From CAYSBE01 sp964429245 (GTDB lineage Bacteria; Bacteroidota; Bacteroidia; UKL13-3): 48,627 bases of DNA. Under the pieces are notes generated by a model, which was not told the origin of the DNA, ran no database searches, and saw nothing but the letters and a program-made list of their open reading frames with translations. Location: positions 1 through 48,627 of the forward strand of contig CAYSBE010000004.1 in assembly GCA_964429245.1 (NCBI GenBank). Reading direction: 5' to 3'. Shown in pieces: positions 25,380-34,591 of the stretch. Numbering within the stretch: position 1 is the first letter of the stretch; every line of letters starts with the position of its first letter. The position numbers were made by a program, and so were the translations under genes.

Positions 25380-27052
25380 CTTTTCAGCAAGTTTTTGAAC
25401 CTAACACGATGCGGCTGGGTTTCGCCCAAACGCTGCTTTTTATTTTCTTCATAGTCTGTGTATCCACCTTCGAACCAATAAACCTGTGAGTTGCCTTCAA
25501 AAGCAAGTATATGAGTAGCTACACGGTCAATAAACCAACGATCGTGAGATATCACAACAACACAACCTGCAAAGTTTTCAATGGCTTCTTCAAGCGCACG
25601 CAAGGTATTTACATCAATATCGTTTGTTGGTTCATCCAGTAATAAAACATTTCCTCCCTCTTTTAATGCCATAGCCAAGTGCACTCGGTTTCTTTCTCCT
25701 CCTGAAAGCATAGCCAACTTTTTACTTTGATCTGTTCCGCTAAAGTTGAATTTTGAAATATAGGCACGCGCATTTACTTGTTTGCCTCCAACCAGCATTG
25801 TTTCTGTACCACCCGAAATCACTTCAAAAACGGACTTGTCGGGTAATAAATCTTTATGACTTTGATCGACATATGCGATTTTAACAGTGTCACCTACTTT
25901 AAAATCGCCCGAATTAGGTTTCTCTAGCCCCATGATCATTTTGAAAAGGGTTGTTTTTCCTACACCATTTGGGCCAATTATACCTACAACACCACCTTTC
26001 GGCAAAGTAAAATTAAGGTCTTCATACAACAGTCTATCGCCAAAAGACTTGCTTACTTTGTTCGCTTCAATAACCACATCGCCCAATCTTGGGCCCGGTG
26101 GTATGAAAAGTTCCAGTTGTTGCTCTTTATCTTTTGTTTCTTCGTTTAATAATTTCTCGTAAGCATTTAATCTTGCTTTCTGTTTGGCATGTCTTCCTTT
26201 AGCGCCCTGTCTTACCCAATCTAGTTCTCGTTCTAGCGCTTTAGCACGTTTGCTTTCCTGTTTTTCTTCCTGCTTCAGTCGGGTAGATTTTTGATCTAAC
26301 CAACTGCTGTAATTGCCTTTCCATGGAATACCCTCTCCTCTATCAAGCTCTAAGATCCAGCCTGCAACGTTGTCTAGAAAATACCTATCGTGTGTTACTG
26401 CAATTACGGTTCCGGGAAAGTTTTTTAGGTATTGTTCAAGCCACTCAACAGATTCGGCATCGAGGTGGTTGGTTGGCTCGTCAAGCAATAAGATATCAGG
26501 ATTGCTTAACAATAACCTACACAATGCAACTCGTCTTTTCTCACCACCTGAAAGTATATTAACAGGAGTGTCAGATTCAGGGCAGCGCAACGCATCCATT
26601 GCTACCTCTAGTTTATTATCTAATTCCCATGCATTATGCTGATCAAGTAGTTCCATTAATTCAGCTTGTTTATTCAATAATTTCTCCATTGCCAAGTCGT
26701 CCATAGGTTCAGCAAGTTTATTGTTTACATCGTCAAACTCTTTTAGCATATTTACAATGTGCTCAACTCCTTCCTTTACAACTTCCAATATTGTTTTTGT
26801 TTCATCTAACTCAGGTTCCTGTTGTAAAAATCCAATCTTATAATCTTTGTCGAAAACTACTTCTCCCTGAAAGTTTTTGTCTATTCCGGCAATAATTCTT
26901 AATAAACTTGATTTACCGGCACCATTAAGACCAAGTACGCCAATTTTGGCGCCATAAAAAAAAGATAGATAGATATTCTTAAGAACTTGTTTATTAGGGG
27001 GGTGTATTTTACTGACACCGGCCATAGAGAAAATGATTTTATTGTCTGTCAT
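25376..27052 (-). CDS. ettA: energy-dependent translational throttle protein EttA (ABC-F)
   Basis: 558 residues from ATG 27052 (MTDNKIIFSMAGVSKIHPP), near the E. coli length; a longer frame to 27088 is rejected. There are two ABC domains on one chain. The first has Walker A GLNGAGKSS, signature LSGGEKRRVALC and LLLDEPTNHLD; the second has GPNGVGKTT, LSGGERNRVHLA and LLLDEPTNDID. A charged linker with the P-site tRNA interaction motif lies between them (KQESKRAKALERELDWVRQGAKGRHAKQKARL is its core). There is no membrane domain. The C-terminal tail EENKKQRLGETQPHRVRFK is typical of EttA. It binds the ribosomal E site and gates elongation according to ATP/ADP. Confidence 0.95.
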   Translation of the reverse strand: MTDNKIIFSMAGVSKIHPPNKQVLKNIYLSFFYGAKIGVLGLNGAGKSSLLRIIAGIDKNFQGEVVFDKDYKIGFLQQEPELDETKTILEVVKEGVEHIVNMLKEFDDVNNKLAEPMDDLAMEKLLNKQAELMELLDQHNAWELDNKLEVAMDALRCPESDTPVNILSGGEKRRVALCRLLLSNPDILLLDEPTNHLDAESVEWLEQYLKNFPGTVIAVTHDRYFLDNVAGWILELDRGEGIPWKGNYSSWLDQKSTRLKQEEKQESKRAKALERELDWVRQGAKGRHAKQKARLNAYEKLLNEETKDKEQQLELFIPPGPRLGDVVIEANKVSKSFGDRLLYEDLNFTLPKGGVVGIIGPNGVGKTTLFKMIMGLEKPNSGDFKVGDTVKIAYVDQSHKDLLPDKSVFEVISGGTETMLVGGKQVNARAYISKFNFSGTDQSKKLAMLSGGERNRVHLAMALKEGGNVLLLDEPTNDIDVNTLRALEEAIENFAGCVVVISHDRWFIDRVATHILAFEGNSQVYWFEGGYTDYEENKKQRLGETQPHRVRFKNLLKS

Positions 27053-27150
27053 ATGATTTACTAATAATGAAGATGGCAAATATAACAAGGCGAAAGATAT
27101 ATTTTCATTAGCTAAAACCTAAATTGCGCACTCATTTGTTAAATGTAATT

Positions 27151-28236
27151 ATGGTAGACGAAAAAATTATTTTACATGCACTAAGTACTGTTCAAGAGCC
27201 TGATTTGAAGAAAGACTTAGTGTCATTGAATATGATTAGCAATATTCTGATTGACGGGAATAAGGTATCATTCACCATCATTTTAACAACACCGGCCTGT
27301 CCGTTGAAAGAAAAAATAGAAAGCGACTGCCGTGCTGCAATCGCATCATTAGTTGGATCGGAAATAGAGGTAACAATTACGATGGAGGCCAGGGTTGTTG
27401 GCAATAGGCAGGATAAGCTTGTACTTCCGGGAGTAAAAAATATCATAGCTGTAGTTAGTGGAAAAGGGGGAGTAGGTAAATCAACCATTTCTGCAAATCT
27501 GGCGTTGGCACTCCACAAAACAGGTGCAAAAGTTGGATTATTGGATGCAGATATTCACGGTCCCTCGGTTCCAATCATGTTTGGGGTGCACGATGAAATT
27601 CCCGAAATGATTACAAAAGAGGGCAAACAATTGATGGTACCCATAGAGCGACATGGTATTAAATTGTTATCTATAGGTTTTATGATAAAAGCTGACCAAG
27701 CTGTTGTTTGGAGAGGCCCAATGGTTTCTTCCGCATTGAGGCAGTTTGTAAATGATACGGACTGGGGCGATTTGGATTATTTAATACTTGATATGCCTCC
27801 GGGTACAGGTGATATACATTTGACAATGGGTCAAATAGTTCCTGTTAGTGGAGTTGTATTGGTTACAACACCACAAGATGTAGCCCTTGCAGATGCGCAG
27901 AAAGCTGCAACCATGTTTGAGATGTTACCCAATAAAATACCAATCATTGGTGTTGTTGAGAACATGAGTTGGTTTACGCCTGCAGAATTTCCTGATAAAA
28001 AATATTACATTTTTGGAAATGGTGGGGGAGCAAAACTTGCCGAACAAAATGGCACGTATCTTTTAGGCCAAATTCCTTTGGTACAAGGTGTGAGAGAAGG
28101 AGGCGATCATGGAATGCCTGCAGTTTTGGATGAAGAGAATTTGGCTATGCCCTACTTTATGGCTATGGCTAAAAATATTGCACGAGGTTTGGTTGTTTTG
28201 CAATCACAACAAGCTACAATGAATAATGTTGAATAA
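27151..28236 (+). CDS. Mrp/NBP35-family Fe-S cluster carrier ATPase
   Basis: 361 residues from ATG 27151. The N-terminal MIP18/DUF59 domain (1-80) includes TTPACPLKEKIESDC. The P-loop domain has the deviant Walker A GKGGVGKST (104-112), DADIHGPS, MPPGTGD and TTPQDVALADAQKA. Mrp proteins carry iron-sulfur clusters to target proteins. Near the C-terminus, where many family members have CxxC, this one has ENMSWFTPAEFPDKKYYIF and no CxxC, as in many Bacteroidota members. Any cluster must bind elsewhere, for example through the DUF59 cysteines. NifU-C lies 5 bases downstream. Confidence 0.93.
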   Translation: MVDEKIILHALSTVQEPDLKKDLVSLNMISNILIDGNKVSFTIILTTPACPLKEKIESDCRAAIASLVGSEIEVTITMEARVVGNRQDKLVLPGVKNIIAVVSGKGGVGKSTISANLALALHKTGAKVGLLDADIHGPSVPIMFGVHDEIPEMITKEGKQLMVPIERHGIKLLSIGFMIKADQAVVWRGPMVSSALRQFVNDTDWGDLDYLILDMPPGTGDIHLTMGQIVPVSGVVLVTTPQDVALADAQKAATMFEMLPNKIPIIGVVENMSWFTPAEFPDKKYYIFGNGGGAKLAEQNGTYLLGQIPLVQGVREGGDHGMPAVLDEENLAMPYFMAMAKNIARGLVVLQSQQATMNNVE

Positions 28237-28241
28237 AATAA

Positions 28242-28487
28242 ATGAATATGATGAATACAGAAATAGTTGAGAAAATAGAAATAGCCTTGAATTCGATGAG
28301 GCCATTTTTACATGCTGATGGAGGTGATGTTGAACTGGTAGAAGTAACTGACTCGTTTGAGGTTAGGTTGCGATTAAAAGGCAATTGCAGCAGTTGTGAA
28401 ATGAGCGGAATGACAATGAAAGCAGGCATTGAGAATGGGCTGAAAAGCGCAATTCCACAAATAACTAGTGTGGTAGCGGTAAGCTAA
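28242..28487 (+). CDS. NifU-like C-terminal domain protein (Fe-S scaffold)
   Basis: 81 residues, consisting only of the NifU C-terminal domain: RPFLHADGGDVELVEV and GNCSSCEMSGMTMKAGIE with the CxxC (Cys49, Cys52) that binds a cluster between two subunits. It lacks the IscU-like and [2Fe-2S] domains of full NifU. Placed 5 bases after mrp, it likely builds or hands over a [4Fe-4S] cluster with it. The 170 bases that follow (28488-28657) are AT-rich with no gene seen. Confidence 0.93.
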   Translation: MNMMNTEIVEKIEIALNSMRPFLHADGGDVELVEVTDSFEVRLRLKGNCSSCEMSGMTMKAGIENGLKSAIPQITSVVAVS

Positions 28488-28657
28488 TATTGGAAATTGT
28501 TTCAATTATCTATAGTTAGGAATTATTTTATCATTATCATTCGAATAATTTTTTCTCATTTCCCAATACCAATATGGAATTTGTCATTTAATTGTTAATG
28601 TGACGCCTATGTTGAACCATGGAAAATAGGATAGAGTACAAATTTTTCAACTTGTAC

Positions 28658-29593
28658 TTATTCTTCAGGATTCCCTTCTTCATAGTCATTAAGCGGAGGT
28701 TCTCCAAGTATGGAAAGCATCTCATTTATTTCATTCAATTTTTGCTTTTTGTTTTGCTTTTGGTATGCAATAACAAGATTACGAAGTATTCTTTTAATAA
28801 TATCAATATTAGAACAAGCGTCAAAAAATTCAACACGAGGTTCTATATTTATTTGACGTAAAAACTGTTCCAAATTAGACTTTGAAAAAACGGAACCAAG
28901 GTTAAATGCATTTACATAAAACAATACCCTTCCAAATGTATAATCTAGCTTGGGTTTTGTATTAAATTGCTCTTCGGTGTAATCCGGTTGTTTTGCCTCT
29001 TTGTATGCCAAAACAAAATGTTGAGGTAAGTTAACTCCAAAAACGGGTAAATTTAATCGCTGCGCAATAAGCATGTATATTACTGCCAGCATGATGGGGT
29101 TGCCTCTTTTGCTTTCCAGTGCAACGTTGATAAATGAATTCTGTGGATCGTGATAGTTTTCAGTATTGCCTTTAAATCCATGCACGTTGTAAAATACATG
29201 GTTAATAATGCGTACTTTTTCGAATGAGGTTAGCTCATTATGCAATTCCAACCAAATGTCTAATCTGATTCGGTCAATCTCATTGATTATTTTTTGTTTA
29301 TCCAAGTCTGGAAATCGTGATTTGGCAATCAAATACACACCATCCAATAATTCATTTTCACTAGAATCTCTCCATTCTTTTAGTTCGGTGAGCACTCCCT
29401 GAAATTGAATTCGGTGTATGATGGTTTCAATCTTTTGTTGCTGCACAAGCGTTTCTGCATTTCCCCATTCGTTTTCGAGAATAGGTATTACACTTACACC
29501 AAGCGATAATAATTTATTTTCTACATGTTGTGAAACTTCATGGTCTTCATCATCTAGTAAAGCAATCATTGATATGACTTCACGCTGATCCAT
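28658..29593 (-). CDS. SirB1/transglutaminase-like family protein
   Basis: 311 residues. A helical N-terminal region of about 110 residues precedes a SirB1-type transglutaminase-like domain with INHVFYNVHGFKGNTENYHDPQNSFIN, RGNPIMLAVIYMLIAQRLNLPVFGVNLPQHFVLAY. Where true transglutaminases have catalytic Cys, here the position before the helix is RGNPIM, as in the SirB1 group, which lacks the triad Cys. Activity is therefore doubtful. The start is 3 bases after the topA stop, so it is translated from the topA message. Its function is unknown in all bacteria I know of. Confidence 0.85.
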   Translation of the reverse strand: MDQREVISMIALLDDEDHEVSQHVENKLLSLGVSVIPILENEWGNAETLVQQQKIETIIHRIQFQGVLTELKEWRDSSENELLDGVYLIAKSRFPDLDKQKIINEIDRIRLDIWLELHNELTSFEKVRIINHVFYNVHGFKGNTENYHDPQNSFINVALESKRGNPIMLAVIYMLIAQRLNLPVFGVNLPQHFVLAYKEAKQPDYTEEQFNTKPKLDYTFGRVLFYVNAFNLGSVFSKSNLEQFLRQINIEPRVEFFDACSNIDIIKRILRNLVIAYQKQNKKQKLNEINEMLSILGEPPLNDYEEGNPEE

Positions 29594-29596
29594 CTA

Positions 29597-31990
29597 TTAT
29601 TTCTTTTTGGGTGTAGCTTTTTTAGGTGCAGTCTTCTTTGGAGCAGTCTTCTTTGGAGCAGCTGATTTCTTCACAGCAACTTTTTTTGCAGCTGCTTTTT
29701 TCATGCCTTTGTCTGACTTCATTTCTGCATTGATGATGGTCATGCAGTCATCATAGGTCAAATCTTCTGCTTTCTGTCCTTTGGGGATTTTATAGTTATC
29801 TTTTCCATAACCAATATAGGGCCCCCATCTGCCATTTAATATTTTAAGGTCTTCGTCTTCATTGAATATTTTTGCAATTCGATTGGCATCTGTAATCCTT
29901 TTTTGCTCAATCAGCTCTATTGCTTTTTCATAGTCAATTGTCCAAGCATCTCCAGGCTTGGGAATGGATATAAATTTATTGTCATGCAACAAATAAGGAC
30001 CAAAACGACCAATATTTGCTTTAATTTCCTTGCCTTCCAGTTCCCCAATTAGTCTTGGTAGTTTAAATAATTCAACAGCTTCGTCAAGGGTAATAGATTC
30101 TATTAACTGCCCGGCTCGTAGCTTTCCGTATTGAGGTTTTTCATCTTCACTGTTTTCTCCCAATTGCACATAAGGTCCAAACCTACCAACCTTAGCGTAC
30201 ACATTTTTACCTGAGGATTTATCAATTCCCAGCATTCTTTCGCCACTTTGTCTTTCGGCTGTTTCTGTGGTTTTTTCTACATCTTTATGAAACGGGACAT
30301 AAAAACTTTCTATCATTTTGTTCCACTTCAATTGACCTTGTGCTATTTCATCAAATTCTTTTTCAACCGTAGCCGTGAAATTGTAATCCATGATATGTTC
30401 AAAATGTTTCGAAAGAAAATCTGTTACAATCATTCCAATATCACTCGGAAATAGTTTTGATTTTTCACTGGCATATTTCTCTATTTTTACCTCTTTACTT
30501 ATTTGATTATCTAATAACGTAAGTGAGGTAACGTTGCGTTCTTTTCCTTCTCTATCTTCTTTTAGCACATAGCCTCTTTTTTGAACGGTTGAAATGGTAG
30601 GGGCATAAGTTGAAGGTCTTCCAATCCCTAATTCTTCTAGTTTTTTTACCAAACTAGCTTCTGTATATCTTGCCGCAGGACGGCTGTATTTTTCTGCAGC
30701 TTCCATGTTGATGAAAATAAGCTTTTCTCCAACAGTAAGTGGAGGCAACATTTTGCTGTTATCATCATCGCTATCATCATCGGTGCTTTCAAGGTATACT
30801 TTTAAAAAACCATCAAATTTCAGAACTTCGCCTGTAGCTGTAAGTTTTTCTGAAACGGTAGAGATGCCAATGCCTGCAATGGTGCGTTCAATTTGTGCTT
30901 TGCTCATTTGGGAGGCGATGGCGCGTTTATAAATGAGCTCATACAATTTTTTCTCTTGAGCAGTACCATCAATATTTGCATTTTCAAAATAAGTAGGACG
31001 GATGGCTTCGTGTGCTTCCTGCGCGCTGCTATTTTTTGTTGTATATCTGGTAGGTCGGCTGTAAGCATTTCCGAATGAACTGATGATTTGTTTTTTTGCT
31101 GCTTCAATCGCAAGCTCACTCAAATTCACCGAGTCAGTTCTCATATAAGTAATATGTCCGTTTTCGTATAGTTTTTGTGCAATACTCATGGTGCTTCCAA
31201 CAGAATATCCAAGCTTTCGGCTGGCTTCCTGTTGCAAGGTTGATGTTGTGAAAGGTGGTGCAGGGGTTTTTTCAGCAGGTTTTACTTCCAGGTTCTCAAT
31301 TTTATATTCAGCAGGTTTACATTTCTCCAAAAATGCGTATGCTTCTGCTTCGGTTTGAAATCTCTTGCTCAACTCGGCTTCCATTTGTTTTCCGCCAACA
31401 TTGAACCGAGCGATTACCCTATAATTTGATGTGTAAGTAAATGTGTTGATTTCGCGTTCGCGCTCCACAATAAGGCGAACAGCCACTGATTGCACCCTTC
31501 CGGCTGAAAGGTTTCCTTTCACTTTTTTCCAAAGCACAGGTGATAATTCGTATCCAACCAACCTGTCCAATACCCTTCTGGCTTGTTGCGCATCAACCAA
31601 GCTTTTATCTATGCTTCTTGGATTGGCGATGGCTTTAAGAATTGCAGGCTTTGTAATTTCATGAAATACAATACGTTTGGTGTTATTTTCTGTTAGTCCC
31701 AAAACTTCGTATAAATGCCACGATATGGCTTCTCCCTCGCGATCCTCATCGGATGCCAACCATACCATATCTGCTTGTTTTGATAATTTTTTTAGTTCAT
31801 TTACTACAGCTTTCTTTTCATCCGGCACTTCGTAATGAGGTTCAAAGTTTTTCTTCACATTGATTGCCTCGTCTCCTTTAGCCAAATCACGAATATGTCC
31901 GTAGCAAGACTTTACAATAAAATCTGCACCAAGAAATTTTTCTATTGTTTTTGCTTTTGCAGGCGACTCCACTATTACAAGGTTTTTCAT
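29597..31990 (-). CDS. topA: DNA topoisomerase I (type IA)
   Basis: 797 residues. It has the Toprim domain (NLVIVESPAKAKTIEKFLG; WLASDEDREGEAI) and the catalytic region with GHITYMRTDSVNLS, where Tyr282 is the likely DNA-linking residue. In place of zinc ribbons the C-terminus has repeated GRFGPY/GRWGPY modules (at least three: VGRFGPYVQLG, IGRFGPYLLHD, NGRWGPYIGYG). It ends in a basic Lys/Ala/Pro tail, part of it encoded by two exact 15-base tandem copies at 29628-29657. It relaxes negative supercoils. The SirB1-like gene follows after 3 bases. Confidence 0.97.
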   Translation of the reverse strand: MKNLVIVESPAKAKTIEKFLGADFIVKSCYGHIRDLAKGDEAINVKKNFEPHYEVPDEKKAVVNELKKLSKQADMVWLASDEDREGEAISWHLYEVLGLTENNTKRIVFHEITKPAILKAIANPRSIDKSLVDAQQARRVLDRLVGYELSPVLWKKVKGNLSAGRVQSVAVRLIVEREREINTFTYTSNYRVIARFNVGGKQMEAELSKRFQTEAEAYAFLEKCKPAEYKIENLEVKPAEKTPAPPFTTSTLQQEASRKLGYSVGSTMSIAQKLYENGHITYMRTDSVNLSELAIEAAKKQIISSFGNAYSRPTRYTTKNSSAQEAHEAIRPTYFENANIDGTAQEKKLYELIYKRAIASQMSKAQIERTIAGIGISTVSEKLTATGEVLKFDGFLKVYLESTDDDSDDDNSKMLPPLTVGEKLIFINMEAAEKYSRPAARYTEASLVKKLEELGIGRPSTYAPTISTVQKRGYVLKEDREGKERNVTSLTLLDNQISKEVKIEKYASEKSKLFPSDIGMIVTDFLSKHFEHIMDYNFTATVEKEFDEIAQGQLKWNKMIESFYVPFHKDVEKTTETAERQSGERMLGIDKSSGKNVYAKVGRFGPYVQLGENSEDEKPQYGKLRAGQLIESITLDEAVELFKLPRLIGELEGKEIKANIGRFGPYLLHDNKFISIPKPGDAWTIDYEKAIELIEQKRITDANRIAKIFNEDEDLKILNGRWGPYIGYGKDNYKIPKGQKAEDLTYDDCMTIINAEMKSDKGMKKAAAKKVAVKKSAAPKKTAPKKTAPKKATPKKK
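29628..29657 (-). repeat. tandem 15-base repeat in the topA tail
   Basis: Two perfect copies of GCAGTCTTCTTTGGA (plus-strand reading) encode the repeated A-P-K-K-T of the basic tail. Such repeats can change copy number by slippage without breaking the frame. Confidence 0.85.
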
Positions 31991-32064
31991 ATTGCTGGCG
32001 GTTATTTCTTAGTTTTTAAAATTATCATATTAAATCTCTATTCCGAATTCGTCTTTAAACACAA

Positions 32065-32095
32065 ACGCCTGACAAGTTGTTGGCAAGTCAGGCGT
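32065..32095 (-). repeat. inverted repeat after the M43 protease gene
   Basis: ACGCCTGAC (32065-32073) pairs with GTCAGGCGT (32087-32095) over a 13-base loop, 20 bases beyond the stop of the protease gene. No strong U-run follows in its direction, so it is at best a weak terminator. Confidence 0.5.
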
Positions 32096-32114
32096 CAAAA
32101 AAAGGTTTTAATTA

Positions 32115-33983
32115 TTAATTAATCAATATTTTGTGGCTAAATACTTGTTGGTCTGATGACAAGCGAATAAAATATATGCCTTTGGTGAGGCTTTTCACAT
32201 CAAACTCAATTCTTTGTTCACCTTCATTTAGCAGGTTATTTTGTAAGGTACTTATCTCTTTTCCAAAAATATCAGTTAATACAATTTGTACTTGCGATTT
32301 TGATGTTAATTGAAATTGAATAGTCAGTTTATTTGATGTCGGATTTGGGTATGCACTAAATTTTATTTGCGATTTGAAATTGTCATCAAGCGCTGTAGGG
32401 CCGTTGGTAATTGCAAAATTTTCTACATAGATGTTATTACCCCTGCGATTTAGTAATTCAAATCTGAATCGGGCATTCGTAAATGTTTTGTATGCATTTA
32501 AATTAATGGAAACTTTTCTCCACTGTTCCATAGAGGGTGTATATTCTGTAGAAACAACACCCGCGGTTGAAAGGGTAGATCCTGCCTGTTCAAAAAGCAC
32601 AGTTTCTTCCATACCAAATGAATTTGAAACCCGCACGGTAAGTTGATCATTGGTAGCAAAACTTTTTTGTGCGTATGCATACCAAAACTCTAAATAGGGT
32701 TCGTTGATAGATGACAAATCAATTTCGGGCGATTGAAATCCATCTCTGGAGTTAATCAAGGCTGTTGTATTAGAGAAATTATACATCGCTACAGACTGGC
32801 TGCCATTTAGCGCTTGAGTTTTAAGTCCCCATCCATTGTTTGGGTTGTTAAAGTTATTTATTCTCCATCCATCTGCAGTGAGTGAAGGATTTTCAAACCC
32901 GTAGAAGTAAGGTGCTTTTCTACTTGATGCAGCAATATTGATATAAGTGCCATCCGTATTAAGGCCGGCATAGGTTATATTTTGGTTGTAATTTGGCGAG
33001 GTGCCAAAAATGCCTGTTCGAAGATTAATGCCAAAATTTGACCATACTCTTGCTTTTTGTCCAACGGTGTAAGTGTTTAAGCAAGTTCCATCGCTGTAAT
33101 CCATGTAATTCTTTACCATATCGGGCAAGTTGGGGGAGTCATTTAAGCAACTATTTTGTCCGATATTGCAGCCAAAACTTGGTTCTGCCACCGGAGGGGT
33201 ATCACAAACCCTGTCACCTTGTGATGCACAATTTGATGTCGTTCCGCCAACACATCCATCTTGAAATGTGTGATATAAACCAAGCCAATGACCAATTTCG
33301 TGAGTGAGTGTTCGTCCGGCTTGTGATGATTGACCGGAACCAACTGTGCCAACTTGGTCGGAACGCAAAACGATTCCATCTGTGGTGGTTTGAAAGTTTA
33401 AACTCCATGGAAATTGGGCATATCCTAATACAGTACCCTGCTGAGTGCCTCCTGAAAGTTGTATAGATTTAACCACCCATATATTTAGGTATTTTCTTGC
33501 ATCCCAATAGCTGAGCGGTTTAATGTTGTCTCTGGCATTATTGGTAAGTGTGCTGAAAATACGATTTATGCCATCATGTTTATTTCCGTTAGGGTCATAT
33601 TGTGCAAGACGAAATTCAATTTCCATATCTGCGGCTAAAGGGTCAGTACTGGCTCCATTTGTTCCCGCTTTTTTTCTAAAATCTTCGTTTACAATTCGTA
33701 GTTGATCCATTATTTGTGCCTGTGAGATATTCTCAGCACCGTTTTCATGAATAATGTGAAACACCACGGGCACATATAAAACTTTGCCTGCTTTATTTCT
33801 GATAATTTGCTGCACTTGTTGTGCTGCCGAATCATTCATGGCTTTTTGGGCTGCTGCTATTTCAGGATGATTTATCAGTTGTTGTTTGAAATACTCATCA
33901 GTTGCGCATGGAATAAAATGCTGAGCTTGAATAGCTAATGCAGCAAAAAGGAAAGAAGAGAAAAGAATTGATTTTAATTTCAT
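32115..33983 (-). CDS. secreted M43 (cytophagalysin/pappalysin) zinc metalloprotease with T9SS sorting domain
   Basis: 622 residues. Signal peptide 1-20 (cleavage near AIQA-Q). The propeptide-like segment is followed by the M43 domain: LTHEIGHWLGLYHTF gives the extended zinc motif HExxHxxGxxH (His228-His238), then a Met-turn in KNYMDYSDGTC, and several cysteines that probably form disulfides. A beta-rich MAM/carbohydrate-binding-like domain follows (WRINNFNNPNNGWG, LEFWYAYAQKS, EQWRKVSINLNAYKTF). The last ~80 residues are a type A T9SS sorting domain (AYPNPTSNKLTIQF, LTDIFGKEI, LTKGIYFIRL). It is therefore exported by Sec and then by T9SS, and anchored or released at the surface. Probable role in protein degradation. 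Confidence 0.93.
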   Translation of the reverse strand: MKLKSILFSSFLFAALAIQAQHFIPCATDEYFKQQLINHPEIAAAQKAMNDSAAQQVQQIIRNKAGKVLYVPVVFHIIHENGAENISQAQIMDQLRIVNEDFRKKAGTNGASTDPLAADMEIEFRLAQYDPNGNKHDGINRIFSTLTNNARDNIKPLSYWDARKYLNIWVVKSIQLSGGTQQGTVLGYAQFPWSLNFQTTTDGIVLRSDQVGTVGSGQSSQAGRTLTHEIGHWLGLYHTFQDGCVGGTTSNCASQGDRVCDTPPVAEPSFGCNIGQNSCLNDSPNLPDMVKNYMDYSDGTCLNTYTVGQKARVWSNFGINLRTGIFGTSPNYNQNITYAGLNTDGTYINIAASSRKAPYFYGFENPSLTADGWRINNFNNPNNGWGLKTQALNGSQSVAMYNFSNTTALINSRDGFQSPEIDLSSINEPYLEFWYAYAQKSFATNDQLTVRVSNSFGMEETVLFEQAGSTLSTAGVVSTEYTPSMEQWRKVSINLNAYKTFTNARFRFELLNRRGNNIYVENFAITNGPTALDDNFKSQIKFSAYPNPTSNKLTIQFQLTSKSQVQIVLTDIFGKEISTLQNNLLNEGEQRIEFDVKSLTKGIYFIRLSSDQQVFSHKILIN

Positions 33984-34056
33984 TTTAGTTTTCTAATAAC
34001 ACCGCAACATAATTCAATGCATTAGGATTGACAATATGTTAGCAGTTTTGTGACAA

Positions 34057-34524
34057 TTATATGGCGTTTGAATTAAATTTAGATGCTTGGTACTGCATCA
34101 AAAAGTCTACGATGACAATAGCTGTCATTGCTTCAACAATAGGGACAGCCCTGGGAACTACACATGGGTCGTGCCTNNNNNNNNNNNNNNNNNNNNNNNN
34201 NNNNNNNNNNNNNNNNNNNNNNNNNNNNNNNNNNNNNNNNNNNNNNNNNNNNNNNNNNNNNNNNNNNNNNNNNNNNATACATATTGGCGCACCAGTTGAT
34301 TTGCCTTCAAAAATACCTGAAAGCACTTCGGGAACTTCCTCTTCATGTCTTGAGGTGGTAATGGCAGATTGTCCGGGCTTTCTTCTTTGAAGTTCTTTAT
34401 GAATATAATCTATGTCAATAGTTAAATTCGATGGACACCCATCAACGACCACACCAACAGCGTTTCCATGGCTTTCGCCAAATGTTGTAATTTTAAATAG
34501 TTTGCCAAAACTGTTACCTGACAT
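34057..34524 (-). CDS. aroC: chorismate synthase, interrupted by an assembly gap
   Basis: The start (ATG 34524) reads MSGNSFGKLFKITTFGESHG, then VVVDGCPSNL, LQRRKPGQSAITTSRHEEE and VLSGIFEGKSTGAPI, all standard N-terminal chorismate synthase. After 100 N the frame continues as RHDPCVVPRAVPIVEAMTAIVIVDFL, the usual C-terminal part. About 120 residues are visible of an expected ~360, so some 230-240 residues are missing and the true gap should be near 0.7 kb. It catalyses EPSP to chorismate with reduced FMN. It is the last gene of the aroB-aroA-aroC run, 67 bases after aroA. Confidence 0.93.
   Translation of the reverse strand: MSGNSFGKLFKITTFGESHGNAVGVVVDGCPSNLTIDIDYIHKELQRRKPGQSAITTSRHEEEVPEVLSGIFEGKSTGAPICXXXXXXXXXXXXXXXXXXXXXXXXXXXXXXXXXXRHDPCVVPRAVPIVEAMTAIVIVDFLMQYQASKFNSNAI
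34177..34276. other. assembly gap (100 N)
   Basis: Exactly 100 undetermined bases inside aroC; a placeholder length. Confidence 0.98.
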
Positions 34525-34591
34525 TTTCCAAAGGTATTAAATAATCGTGATGGTTCTTACTTGGTATCTGTTAGTGGAAAACCTTGATTTC

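Noticed and set aside
32065..32095. Strong intrinsic terminator after the M43 protease
   Set aside because: The stem is good but no U-run follows in the direction of transcription, so I list it only as an inverted repeat.
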